DNA of 64,000 nt from Panax quinquefolius. Lineage: Eukaryota; Streptophyta; Magnoliopsida; Apiales; Araliaceae. This document shows, piece by piece, positions 1 through 11,469 of the stretch. The position numbers and the translations under genes were made by a program. The notes under the pieces are model-generated. The model was not told the origin of the DNA. It saw only the letters and a list, made by a program, of their open reading frames with translations, and searched no databases. Numbering within the stretch: position 1 is the stretch's first letter; every line of letters starts with the position of its first letter. The stretch covers positions 372,001-436,000 of the forward strand of contig JAINUW010000633.1 of assembly GCA_020205615.1 (NCBI GenBank). The letters are read 5' to 3'.

Positions 1-2627
1 TGGTTCAAGTGATGATTAGAACTTGTATTACTACATGTTTATTACATGATTGAAGCTTTAGGTAGCCCAGAAACAATTTGAGAGGAGAATTGTATTCGGT
101 CAAACAGAGCACTCTTAAACACTGACTTTGTCAGTGTTCTTGAGCCTAGAACACCAAAGGCAACAGAAAAGTGTCGGTATAGGCCTATAGCGACGGTTTA
201 ATTAATTTTATTTTCCTAATTTCTAAAAAATGATTTAAAATAGAAAATAAATTATAAAAATTACGAAAAATAGTTTTTAAAATTATTTTAAATTATGAAA
301 AATAATTTTTGAGTATTTGGGATATTTTTCATTAATATTTATATTTATTTGAATATTAATGATATTTAAATTTTTTATTTAGTGTATTAAATAAATTAAA
401 GAAAATGATTTTAATATATTAAAAATCATTTTAAATAAGAATAAAGTGTTTAAAAATATTTTGAGTTATAAAATGTAACTTTTAATATTTTTTGAGAATT
501 TTAATTAATAATTTAGTATTAATGATATAATATTTATTTAATTATTAAATTAAATAAATGATTTAAAAATGGGTTTATTGAATTAAAATCATTTTAAATG
601 AGAATAAAGTGTTAGAAAATATTTTGAATTATAAAATATACTTTTCAATATTTTTGGAGAATTCTCATTAATAAATTATTATTAATGATATTAGATTTAT
701 TTAATTATTAAATTAAATAAATAATGGTAAAATGGTTTGATTGATTTTAAAATCATTTAAAATGTGAAAAGTGATATAAAATATTTCATGTTATAATTAA
801 TGAATTTTAATATTTTGATGATAATTTCATTGATATTCAAATATTAATGGTGATGGTTTAAAAATAATTTTAATTATTTTAAAAATCATTTAAGTAGAAT
901 ATTGGTGATTTAAAAATATTTTAAGTTATTATAAATAATTGTAATATTTTGACAAGTATGTCATTAATATTTTAATATTATTAAATATAAATTATGATGG
1001 ATTTATTTGATATTTAAATCATTTAAAAATGATTTCAGTGTTTGAAAAATTATTATGAATTATAATAATTGTTAGAAATTATTAGAAGCTTCCAAAAAAT
1101 ATTATTAATGATATTTTACTTATCTAAAATAATATTGAAACTTAGAGATCGAGTTTAGTTGGCAATACAAGTGTTAATTGTCGGATAGGGTGACCAGAAC
1201 ACCGAGAATGGACTGAAGTCCAACCAGACCAAAATAGTTAGACTTATTAAGTGTTTATATAGGTTATAAACATTGATGTAGTTATGTGGTAATGTGTCTA
1301 GGAGAAGTTTAACTGTGAATTACAGTGTTTCGTGTTATAAATGATTGTGTTAATTGTAAGACCAATATTGTGAATATAGGTCTTGTGAACGCAGATAAGT
1401 ATATTATGTAGCAGTAATCAACGCGGAAGGCAAGTTGTCTAACTCAACCTTGACTTATATTCATTCAATTATTATAGTGATTAATTATTGCTAATTGTAC
1501 CACGTCCAGAGATTAATTGTTGATTATTCGCAGTTAGTGCATGTTTAATAATTCAAATTGAATTACTGGTTCGTAAAATATACGCTCGTAGAATAATTGT
1601 TGTTGGATATTCATATATGTAGAAGCTAGTATTGACAGTACAGATAATTCTTGATTATTGTCAAATTATGTTGAGAAATGTCTTAGCCAATTATTCTAGC
1701 TAGACGAACATTTGTTAGAACTTGATAGGTTCGAGAAGAAAAGAGAAGAGAAGTGATTAGATATTGAAATAATAGAATTTCATTGTCAACTCAAAATCTT
1801 GATTCTGAGATTGAGGAGAACAACCTTTTATAAAAAGGGAACATTTTATTGGTCATAAATTCGACTATTGCGCGGTATGTTTAAGTATTATGCATAATAT
1901 AAGGGTATAATAAAGCTGATCACTTGTTATACTTGCAGAGGGGTATGATTTAATCTTTATGGTCATCTGATACACCTGAGTATTTATCAAAGTAAATCTT
2001 TGATATCTACCAGAGAAGATAAGTTCAAGGTCTTATGTGACCACTCAGCGTAAATCTAGAAAACATTCCACTTTGCTATTGCGTAGAATTGATTCTTGAT
2101 TATTCATTAGAATATCGTAGAAACATAGAAAGCATTGTATACTTTCGATAATTTGTTGCATACATTGGGAGAAGATTAGTTAGAGAAGAACAAATTGTTC
2201 AGCTATTTCAAAGTTTCCCTGAACTTTGGATTCATTCTATCAAAATAGATAGTCTGTTAATCTTGATTCTTATACATTTAATGTATATCTTAACTTGCGG
2301 GGCAAATTTGTTGCTCACCCTTGCTAAATAAAACATTTCAGCTAGGGACGAAGAAGCCAGAGGTACTGTGAAGATAAAAAACAAAGGTGTTATGCTGTGA
2401 TAGTTGTGTATATCATATATATTATGTATTTATAAACCCTTTTTGTATATCTAAAGGGTATGTTTGTAATATAAAGGTTAGATAACCTGGGACAAATGTA
2501 TTAACTATATCAATTAATGTGGTTTATATATCTATTCATAATTAAATGGGTAGTTAGATGTTATTTATATTGTGGATCGCGAGCACCAAACTTGGGAGCC
2601 AGGTAACCCAGATTTGGAGGCATCACA
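1..2627 (+). repeat. 5' LTR of element A (3' portion of the LTR)
   Basis: The end at CATCACA is followed three bases later by a primer-binding site. Comparison with the 3' LTR says about 1.7 kb of this LTR lies left of the window, giving a total near 4.3 kb. Bases 193-1140 are extremely AT-rich with recurring TTTAAAT/ATTAAT words and no reading frames. A possible promoter TATA-like run is TTTTATAAAA near 1827. The motif TTGCTCACCCTTGCT lies at 2311-2325, about 300 bp before the LTR end. This copy keeps two segments (about 164-795 and 1290-1870) that are missing from the 3' LTR. Confidence 0.85.
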
Positions 2628-2630
2628 GGT

Positions 2631-2648
2631 TGGTATCAAAGTTGTAGT
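2631..2648 (+). other. Primer-binding site of element A
   Basis: TGGTATCAAAG begins three bases after the LTR end. It differs by one base from the canonical initiator-methionine tRNA primer site TGGTATCAGAGC. Confidence 0.75.
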
Positions 2649-2864
2649 GACCAGAGTGTCACAAGTTGGTAGTAGAGCTATAGATTATAAACCATAAATG
2701 GGGGGGGGGAACCCTAGGATTATAACCCTTAGCGAAATAGAATACTCATTTAGAGTACTAAGTGAGGGATTGCTAAAGTGTATCGATAGTGAGGTATGTG
2801 GACACAAAGTGTGAGAAATTTGTATTATTAAAGTATTAATCAAGCTGTTTAAACTGACTGTAGG

Positions 2865-3545
2865 ATGTCGGGAGAAGATGAAATGAGTATGGAAATGCCA
2901 GTGGCTGTTGCACCAGTGCCAGTAGTCGAGGTGCCAGCGCAAAGTGAATCAGTTAAGAAGGTGGGAAAGGATGAACCTATGGTTAATCTGGGGAGTTATC
3001 ATGATGATTATCCCGAGATGTATCTGAGTGGTGATGAGGAGGCGGAGTCTGAAGAAACTAAGGTGGTGAAAGAGAATAAGACTAAAGTTGGAGACCAAGA
3101 TCAATTATCTACAGAAGTACAAGAACTCCGGAGTAAAGTATTACTCTCGGAGGAGTTGTGGAAAACGGAGCGAGCATTACACGAAATGACTGAAGAAAGG
3201 AATGAGTTTAAGGCGTAGGTGGACAGAATGAAGACTGAAGGTGGTGAATCGTCGGAGGGAATAGTCAAGCAGAAGTGCAAGAATAATAGAAAGAGGGATC
3301 ACGATAGTGATAACTCCAAAAATTCAAACCTGAAGAAGAAGAAAGTCTGTAGCAAGTGTGGAAAGACTCACTTAGGAGAATGTATAATGCGGAAGAATGT
3401 GTGCTTCAATTGTAAGCAGGAAGGACATGTTTCCCAACATTGTTCTAAGCCGAATATGAGGATGTTTTTTTTATATGGAAGAATGGGTCATGGATCCATC
3501 AAGTGTCCTAGTAAGAAGAAGAATGGTGAAGGGAGCGGAAGGTAG
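2865..3545 (+). pseudogene. Element A first gag-like ORF: acidic/coiled-coil N terminus plus CCHC zinc knuckles
   Basis: The frame from ATG 2865 runs to a stop near 3543 with one in-frame TAG at 3216-3218, which looks like a CAG codon lost by C-to-T change. Residues 1-117 are acidic, with a charged helical stretch toward the end. There is no recognisable Retrotrans_gag capsid domain. After the stop come a basic region and zinc-knuckle motifs: CSKCGKTHLGEC, then a canonical CFNCKQEGHVSQHC (CX2CX4HX4C), then a degraded third knuckle ending in GHGSIKCP. The knuckle order matches that of the second gag at 14202-15331, so the two are probably paralogous gag derivatives in one element. The role would be RNA binding in the retroelement particle. 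The product is probably non-functional because of the stop. An alternative is that this is gag of an older element partly replaced by recombination. Confidence 0.6.
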
Positions 3546-4015
3546 ACAACTCATGTATAAGCGATAGTATCTTTTGATAGTGTATCGAGAACGATGTGTA
3601 AACATATGTAAATATATATGTTTGTATGAATAAAATTTTTATTTTCTATATGAATATAAGATTAAGATAAATTTCTGAGTTCTTAAAACTCATACTTATG
3701 GTAACTTCATGATTCATAATTATATGAGCTATTTTGAACCCCTCAGTGAATGGATGTCAAAGGTTTGACTAGGATAAGTTCATAAACTCATATAATTGTG
3801 GCAAGTTCTTGAACCCCTAGGTGTGGTAAGTTTGATGAACTAGGAATAGTTGTGTGTGAATGGAGAATTACAACTTTTGTTTAAAGTTGTGTTGTTAATC
3901 CTATGAAAAAGGGATAGTTGTATATGTTAAGTACTAAATATATTGTGTGCTATTTGAATAAATATGCGATTATATGAGAACTTTGTGTTAAGTTCTTATT
4001 GTGTGATGAATAAGA
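3546..4015 (+). other. Noncoding spacer of element A with a block shared with element F
   Basis: No coding frame is visible. About 3655-3865 closely resembles 45775-45975 inside element F, including the words GAGTTCTTAAAACTCAT and GTGGTAAGTTTGATGAACT. The rest of the two internal regions is not alike. The spacer ends at the GTTTG target site used by element B. Confidence 0.7.
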
Positions 4016-4020
4016 GTTTG
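4016..4020 (+). repeat. Target-site duplication of element B, left copy (GTTTG)
   Basis: GTTTG directly precedes the TG of the B 5' LTR and is repeated at 14152-14156 directly after the CA of the B 3' LTR. This proves B inserted as one unit into A. Confidence 0.95.
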
Positions 4021-6700
4021 TGTAAGACCCCAACTTATTATTAATGAAATTTAGTTTTCTCTATTTATTATTTTGAAATAGTAAGGGTTGATTTGATTAA
4101 TGTGTATAGTTAGGGGTAAGATACATAAATATTTCAAAAAATAAGCAAGTGGTTATAAAATATTCATTGTTGTTTGGGAATATTTGTTTTGGTCGTGGAA
4201 TATTAAAAATGCTTGGGAATATTAAATGCAATGACAAGTAATGACCATGTGTGGGCCCCATAACGAAAAATTTATGGATGAAGAAAACGACAAATATAAG
4301 TTGTTTAAAAATACTTGGCGTAGTTATTCACAATTAATCTTGTTAAAATACTCAATTGGTTAAAACACGAGTTTATTACGGTATTGCACTAATTATTGAT
4401 TCTTACGTAAGAAGGCACTACTCAATAATGGTTCTGATAATTATCGCTCAAAGATTTTATTGAGTTAATAATTGTCATTCGTTGATATTTTATATCATTC
4501 GTTGTTTCAATAATTGTCATTACACAGTATTTTTCATTATCGAAGCAATAATTCATATTATCCTGAATAATATTATTAGATAACATTATTGGCAATGTCT
4601 AGAAAGTTCGTCTAAGGAGAGGTTTGGTCACCTAATCAAGGCCACAAGAAGAAGAAATTCTTATTGGAAGCCCCCCTCTTTCCCGAGAACCGCCTGGTTG
4701 TCAATATTGTGATTCTCGTAATATTATTTGTGAATAATTAATTATTGATTCATATGATGAGAAAAATATTAATTTTATGTGGATATAGATGGAGAAAAAT
4801 TTTAATGTGACAATTGTTGAAAATTGAAATTTTATCTGATAAGATAATGTATTATTATATTTTAATAATATAATAATGGTGATATTTTTACAACGAATGT
4901 GGGATTTATGAGTATACGAGGAGGAAGAGTATTTTTGTTGCAATAAATGTTTAAAACATGTTAAACATGTTGGTGGATGCCATTTATTGACTGAAATTTG
5001 ATTATAGCCTATAAAATCGCCCGTTTGTGGATTTCGGTCAATTTCTGATTGGAATTTGGAAAAACTTTCTTCTGCAAAGTTGTAGAGAATTTAATTTCCT
5101 ATAAAAACTCGCAAGATTCGAATTTTATGATAAAAGGGCTATTTATTATGAATTATTGAAGTTCTGAAGCTCCGAAATAATTAATTTTTGGAAGTTTTAA
5201 TTATTTTTATTATGAAAAACGTTTTTGTCATTAAAGGTGGGTCTTGCATTCAGATCCTTAAAAGTGGGCGTAGGAATTTGTAATATTAATATTAATATTT
5301 TATTAAATTTTCTGCTTTGGTGTTCTAAGCATTTTCCTATAAATAGGGTGCTTAGGTTAGAATTGAAAATCACACCGTAAAGCTGAAGTTTTCTCTCTAT
5401 ATTATCGAGCGTATTCTTGTGAGTATTTTGAGTATACTTTGAGTATTGTTAGATGATTGTAAGTTCCTTCAAAGACTATACCCGGTATTCCAATTTAGAA
5501 GTACTAATCTTTCGAGGTAAAGGATGTTATTTTCTTCTCAAATGATATTATTTCTTCAATATCATTATCTTTGAAATATTGGTTGGAACTTTTTATCAAA
5601 TTTGGAACTTTTTCATTTCGGGGTTACTATTCATGAGTTACTATTCACGAGTTACTATTCATGAGTTAATATTCACGAGTTACTATTCACAGTACTATTC
5701 ATGAAGCGTGAAGATGTTTTTTTGTGGAATTTCTATCTTTTGGTGTCTTGGAGTTACTATTCACGATATCATTACTATTCACCAAAAATAAAATTCTTCT
5801 TGTCCAAAATATCTATTCTGGATACTAGCTTTGATTGTATCCATGTTTTGATCATTCTTGAATTTTACACAACTATGATTATTTTTGAGGTATTTTTTGA
5901 GGTGGATAAAACAAAGTACGAATCCTTAATCCTTAATCCTTGTCATTTTGTTTCACTGGATTCGTTTCTTTAAAAAATATTTTCATCATCCGTAGTCTTA
6001 AATGATGATATTATTGAATATCTTTATTCAGTAGTGCAAAGATGAATGATTTCGAAGAATATCTTTGGTCAGAGTGCAAAAGATGAGCAGTGTTTAGATG
6101 AACATGATTAATCGATGAATATCTTTGGCTCAGAAGTGCAAAGATGAATATTTGATTCGGATGTATATTGAATGATGTTACGGGGATAAAAGATAGACGA
6201 TGAACTTTTAAATTCATATATAGAAGATAGTAGTTTGCATTCTCTACTTAACTCTTCTAATGAATTATTATTTCCGCTGCGAATATTGATTTAAAATTTG
6301 TTGTCTATTGTATTCTATTAGATTTTTTCTCTGTTGAAGACTAACGGTAATTTGTTGTATATTATCTTAGTCATAATATTCTTTCTTTGGGCTAGTTGAG
6401 CTCACCCTTTTCCTTTTTGTTCTATTTTTCTTCTCGGGAGGCGAGAATATAAGCGATACTGCAGCCTGGGGTATGGAATGAAGGTTTTAGAAAGGATTGT
6501 TTAGTAGTCCTCACCATTTTTGTAAAATAATGTATCAATAAATGTGATGAGGATTTATTTGAGTATAGATATTGTCTAGAAGATAATATTTGTATTCAAA
6601 CTCACAGCTTTTCTTGTTGTAATAATAAAGTTGTAGTTATTTCGCATCATGTATTGACAACTCGGAATGGGTGATGTATACCTATTTTGGGGGCGCCACG
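4021..6700 (+). repeat. 5' LTR of element B
   Basis: It begins TGTAAGACCCC and ends GGGGGCGCCACG, where the partner LTR has the canonical CA end (GCATCACA). TATAAATA at 5338-5345 is a good core promoter and lies just before ACACC-containing leader sequence. 5622-5700 holds a 14-bp tandem repeat (core GTTACTATTCACGA). 6018-6150 holds three copies of a GAATATCTTT...GTGCAAAGATGA unit. GAGCTCACCC lies at 6398-6407, about 300 bp before the end. Short ORFs in the LTR show no protein signal. Confidence 0.95.
5338..5345 (+). promoter_or_regulatory. TATA box of element B 5' LTR
   Basis: TATAAATA in the context CCTATAAATAGGG is preserved in the 3' LTR at 12780-12787. It would drive the genomic retrotransposon transcript. 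Confidence 0.75.
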
Positions 6701-6720
6701 TTGTTATATCGAGCGTAGGG
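6701..6720 (+). other. Degenerate primer-binding site of element B
   Basis: TTGTTATATCGAGCGTAGG directly follows the LTR and aligns with the methionine-type TTGGTATCAGAGCGTAGG with a few changes. The distortion is of the same small-indel kind seen all through B. Confidence 0.5.
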
Positions 6721-6890
6721 ATATGATCTCCTGGCGGAGATCGGGAATAGAACTAGGAGGGGAGAGACGAGTAAATCCTTCGCGCTAGTGTGTCCTACCT
6801 AAGCTTATTTGTTAGTTGGTCAAGATATAGGGATATTATGTGATATATTGATTTCCTTAATTAACCCTTGTTTTATACGATGATTTGAGA

Positions 6891-8030
6891 ATGTCGATTG
6901 AGAATATTAACAATGGAAATGAGACCGTGGAGACGCTTTGTACTCACCAACGAGGAGAACGTGCAACAGTCGGGCAATGCTCCTCCATGAACAACACCAC
7001 CGAGCGAGATAATGAACGAGGGATGTTTAGAAGCTTTTTGCGATTCATGCAAAATCGAGACGAGGAGACTCGTGTTCAAAATACAGGAGGAAATGATAGC
7101 AATTCACGGGTTGTCACAACCAAGCAGTTCAAAGAGTTGGGACCACGAATTAAGGAAAAGCCGGATCCGATCATGCGGCGGAAACATGGGTCAAGCAAAT
7201 TACCAAGATATTCGATGTCTTGGGATGCACGGAGGAACAAAGGTTCCATTCGCCACCTTTATGTTCCGTGGCGAAGTGATCATCTTGGTGGGAGAATCTG
7301 TGGAAGCACTCCAAACAAACAAGACTTTTCAAAGATGTCTTGGGAGACGTTCAGAAACTATTTAATGACAAATACTTTCCGAAAGTGTTCGTCATATGAA
7401 GGAAGTGGAGTTTATTAGATGGAGCAAGAACAACATGGCGGTGTCTCGAAGACGAGACAAAGTTTGTAGAGTTATCCGAGTTTGCACCTCATTTGGTGGA
7501 GAATGAGGAACGATGATGCGGATGTTTCTTAGAGGTTTGAAACCCCAGATACGTCAAGATCTCATTCTCATAAATTTTCTCTCTATTCAGATGTTGTAAA
7601 TGAGGGCTCAATTATTAGAGCGAGATAACGAGTATGGTCAATCGAGGACCACAACCAGGATCGTATCAGAGATAGCGATCAACCTGAATAATGATAACCA
7701 ATGGAGAAAGAAAAGCAGACGGACAAAAATGGTAACCACTCTGGTGGTAATCATGGCCATGAAAAGCGTAAGAAGAGAGAGGAGGAGATTTTAAAAGAGG
7801 AGATTTAACAACGACTATATGAAGAGCAGCAGTCTTAGAAAGAACTTGTTCTAAGGAGGAGGAGAACAACCCGGTCGGTATATGCTATAAAATGGAAAAG
7901 AGGGACATATCGGTCAAACTGTCCACAACAGTTCAAGGTATGCTATAATTGTGGAAAGGAAGGACATATCGCTTTCGAGATTAGACTGCAGAAGCGAAAC
8001 CTAGTTCAACGGGGACGGTGACTCAAAAGA
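6891..8030 (+). pseudogene. Element B gag (frameshifted)
   Basis: The ATG at 6891 opens a hydrophilic frame that runs to about 7418. The capsid region then continues in other frames; words such as FKELGP and LWFMTNT-like pieces are scattered over three frames. A zinc knuckle of the form CYNCGKEGHI is encoded near 7939-7970, preceded by a damaged copy near 7880. Nucleocapsid binding of the element RNA is the expected role. The capsid segment is too broken to define residue borders, so the family call comes from the knuckle and from the downstream pol. Confidence 0.7.
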
Positions 8031-8059
8031 TCATCGAGAAAAGTCAAAGTCAACAATTC

Positions 8060-8475
8060 CCGGAAGAGCGTTTTTGTTGTGATTGGTCAAAATGCGAGGA
8101 ACCCAAACGAGGTGATCACGGGTAAGCTATTTATAAATTCTTACGAAGTTTATACCTTACTTGATACCGGCATACCCATTCATTTATCTCTCTACATGTG
8201 CTCAACGTTTAAACTTGACTCAGGAGAAATTAGACTTTGACCTATCTGTGGAAACTCCGTTAGGAGAAACTTTCATCACATCCACTTTGTTTATAAATCT
8301 TGTTTGATTCAAGTTGGCACCATCACCTTACCTGCTCACCTTATCTCTTTAAAGATACTTGCTTTTGATGTAATTTTAGGGATTGATTGGTTAACTACTC
8401 ATCATGCCAAAATTGATTGTTTTCGTAAGGTTGTTAGTTTTCATATTCCTAACCAACCGGTTTGTAATTAATTCA
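8060..8475 (+). pseudogene. Element B aspartic protease domain (degraded)
   Basis: The retropepsin active-site triplet Asp-Thr-Gly is encoded at 8163-8171 (LLDTG context), and the downstream VILGIDWL motif is at about 8370-8393. This spacing is normal for chromovirus proteases. An in-frame stop near 8239 and frame changes break the domain. The protease would cleave the gag-pol polyprotein. Confidence 0.75.
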
Positions 8476-8529
8476 AGCAACTAAACCATTAAAATCAATC
8501 ATCATCATATCTAATCATAAAGCTATTCG

Positions 8530-9530
8530 TTTATTGAAAAACGGATGTCAAGCTTTCTTAGCCCATGTTATGGATTTGAATAAAGACACCTCAAATTTGA
8601 ATAATATTTCTGTTGTTATTGACTTTTCCGACGTATTTCGAAGAACTTCCGGCCTACCCCCGAACATGAAGTTGAATTCTTTATTGATCTTGAACTCCCG
8701 TACAAAGCCCATTTCTAAAACCCCATATCGAATGGCTCCTATTGAACTTCAGGAGTTAAAGGTCCAACTACTGTGAATTGTTGGACATCGGTTTCATTCG
8801 GCCCCTAAGTACATCTCCTTGGGGTGCTCTGTTTTATTTGTAAAGAAGAAAGGCGAGGAGTATGCGACTTTGTATTGACTATCGGAATTGAACCATGTCA
8901 CCATCAAGAATAGGTATCCTCTACCTCGTATTGATGACTTGTTTGACCAATTGTAAGAGGCACAATTCTTTTCAAAATCGATCTTCATTCGGATATCATC
9001 ATTTGAAGATTAGGCGAGGATATTCCAAAGACCGCCTTTTAGAACTCCCTAAGACGGGCATTATGAATTCTTAGTCATGTCTTTCGGACCGACTAATGCT
9101 CCTCATGGCTTTCATGGATATGATGAACCGAGTATTCAAGGAATATTTGGATCGGATTCGTTGTTGTCTTTATTGATGACATCCTTATATATTCCAAAAG
9201 TCGTGAAGATCATGAGCACCATTTGAAGTTGGTACTCAAAGGCTTCGTGAAAACAAACTATATGCCAAATTAAAGAAATGCGAGTTCGCTTGAGAAAGTA
9301 GCATTCCTTGGGCACGTGGTGTCGAAACATGGAGTATCCGTGGATCCGCCAAGATTGAAGCAATACAAAGTTGGGAGCAACCAAGTCGGTGATCAAGTAC
9401 GTAGCTTTTGGGCTTATTTGGTTATTATCGGAGATTCGTGGAAGGTTTCTCAAATCGCTACTCCATTAACTCATTAACTTTAAGGATACAAAATTCGTTT
9501 GGAGCGAAAAATGCGAGAAAAGTTTCAAGA
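8530..9530 (+). pseudogene. Element B reverse transcriptase domain (frameshifted)
   Basis: The entry motif APYRMAP-like (TPYRMAPIELQELK, near 8719-8760) is followed in shifted frames by VTIKNRYPLPRIDDLF (about 8897-8945), the FGPTNAP-type block (about 9085-9105) and the catalytic [14 protein letters not shown] at about 9160-9203. The FIDD core (9169-9180) is intact. Indels between these blocks change the frame at least four times, so no full-length enzyme is possible from this sequence. The motif wording is that of chromovirus RTs. Confidence 0.85.
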
Positions 9531-9559
9531 GCTTAAGAGGAGACTTATTTTAAGACTGT

Positions 9560-9960
9560 TCTAACAATACCATCTGGTTCGGATGGATTTTTTATCTCAA
9601 ATGATGCTTGTGCAAAGGGTTAGGATGTGTTCTCATGCAACGTGGGAAAGTCATAGCCTATGCCTCGCGACAACTTAAAGAGTATGATAGGAATTATCCT
9701 ACTCATGATCTAGAGTTAGCAGTGATCGCCAAGCGCTAAAGATATGGAGGCACTATCTATATGGGGAGAAAGTGGAGATATATTCGGACCATAAAAGCCT
9801 TAAATATTTCTTCACTAAAAAAAGAACTCAACATGCGGCAATGACGTTGGCTCGAGCTATTGAAAGACTATGACCACACTATTCAATACCATCCCGGAAA
9901 AGCGAACGTGGTAGTCGGGCGACGCATTGAGTAGAAGATCATATGCGAGAACGCGAGTGC
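9560..9960 (+). pseudogene. Element B RNase H domain (frameshifted)
   Basis: Recognisable pieces are ASRQLKEYD with YPTHDLELA (about 9664-9722), YSDHKSLKY (about 9780-9810), [10 protein letters not shown] (about 9848-9875) and PGKANVV (about 9893-9913). They match the Ty3/gypsy RNase H and lie in more than one frame. At the [11 protein letters not shown] position the DNA carries extra bases (about 9908-9925) of the kind expected from a sequencing or basecalling error. Confidence 0.8.
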
Positions 9961-10099
9961 GATGATGTCAAGTATCGACGTAGAGCCAACTTTAATAGAA
10001 AAGTTAAGGTTGCTCAAGCCATCAGGCCGAGCCGATGCGTATGAAGAAGAAAGTACAAGAAGGAGCTATTCCTAAGTTTAGAATTGATGAAGAAGGAAT

Positions 10100-11200
10100 A
10101 CTTGAGTCCACTCTAGACTTTGTGTTCCTAACGACTACGATTTGAAGTACAAGATTATGATGGAGGCACACAATACACCATTTGCAATCCATCCTGGAAG
10201 TACTAAAATGTATCGTGATCTTTGACATACATTTTGGTGGAACAATATGAAGAGAGAGATTGCAAAGTTTATCTCAATGTGTTTAACTTGTCAACGTAAA
10301 AGGCGGAGCATCTAGTACCTAAGGGTCCGTTGCAACCACTTGAGATTCCGAAATGGAAGTGGGAACACATTACCATGGATTTCGTTATGGGTCTTCCACG
10401 GTTTCTCGGGGCATCAATGCTATTTGGGTTATTGTTGATAGATTAACCAAGTCCGCTCATTTCTTGCCGACACGGGAGACTTATTCACTTGAACGTCTTG
10501 CTAGTATATACGTGAATGAGATTGTGAGTTTGCATGGCATACGTATCCATAGTTTCGGATCGTGACCCAAGATTCACTTCAAGATTTTGGGTTAGCTTGC
10601 AAAAAGCTATGGGCACGGATTTGCGATTTAGTTCAAGCGCATACCATCCCCAAACCAGACGGACAATCGAGAGAGGACTATTCAAACTCTTGAAGATCTA
10701 TTAAGACTCGTGTCCTAGACTTCAAGGGTAGTTGGGATAAGTATTTACCATTGGTGGAATTCTCCTACAACAACAGCTTATCGTGCAAGTATAGGTGTGG
10801 CTCCATTCAAGCATTATATAGGCGAAAATGTCGTTCTCAATATATGTTGGGACGAGGTGGGTGAAGCAACATTGTTAGGACCCGAGTTAGTACGTATGAC
10901 TACGGAAAAGATCCAAATGATTCGACAACGTATACAAACGGCACAAGATCGACAAAAGAGTTATGCGGATCTTCATCGAAAGGACGAGGAATTTAGTGTA
11001 GGGGATCATGTTTTGTTCATGAGTTGCTCCATGGAAGGAGTTACAAGATTTGGGAAGAGAGGAAAGCTCAATCCACGATTTATTGGTCCATTTCAAATTC
11101 TTGACCGAGTAGGAAATGTAGCCTATAGACTTGCGTTACCTCAAAGTATGTCTCGTGTTCATAATGTGTTTCACATATCTCGTACTTCCGTAAATATGTG
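10100..11200 (+). pseudogene. Element B integrase (frameshifted)
   Basis: The HHCC zinc region is seen in the AHNTPFAIHPG context (about 10166-10200) and as CLTCQ (about 10280-10294). The catalytic core starts with TMDFVMGLP (about 10372-10398) and continues with [10 protein letters not shown] (about 10440-10470), the SDRDPRF block (about 10556-10575) and SAYHPQTDGQSERTI-like sequence (about 10633-10675). The frame from 10797 covers the core end and the GDHVLF segment, ending near VHNVFHIS at about 11157-11180. Frameshifts separate these pieces. The enzyme would insert the cDNA into chromosomes. Confidence 0.85.
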
Positions 11201-11456
11201 AAAGACCGAACCACGTTATAGAGCTAGAACCGGACGAGATAATAGAAGACTTAACGTATGAGGAGGTACTGTCCAAGATCTTGGATAGGAAGGAGCATGT
11301 CCTACGCCAAGAAAGGTCATACCACAAGTTAAAGTTCTGTGGAGGAATCATGCTATAGAGGAAATGACCTGAGAATTGGAAACGGAAATGAAAGCGAGGT
11401 ATCCTCACCTTTTCGAAACACCAGTACGTAGGTCAATTTCGAGGACGAAATTTCAT
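11201..11456 (+). pseudogene. Element B pol C-terminal tail (chromodomain-type end)
   Basis: The segment encodes the family-typical tail: VKVLWRNHA (about 11329-11356), an EMT-ELE-EM stretch with a stop at the Trp position, then RYPHLFETP (about 11398-11424) and the final F-GR-FHKE before the purine tract. Chromoviruses place a chromodomain-like region here that is thought to direct integration to heterochromatin. The domain itself is too short and damaged to confirm from sequence alone. Confidence 0.65.
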
Positions 11457-11469
11457 AAGGAGGGGAGGT
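11457..11469 (+). other. Polypurine tract of element B
   Basis: AAGGAGGGGAGGT directly precedes the TGTAAGACC start of the 3' LTR, the position used to prime plus-strand DNA synthesis. Confidence 0.85.

Noticed and set aside
4701..4943. 80-residue minus-strand ORF in the B LTR
   Set aside because: Low-complexity AT-rich translation, broken in the partner LTR by indels and without homology pattern.
5622..5700. CRISPR-like array
   Set aside because: Short direct repeats without unique spacers, inside a plant LTR.
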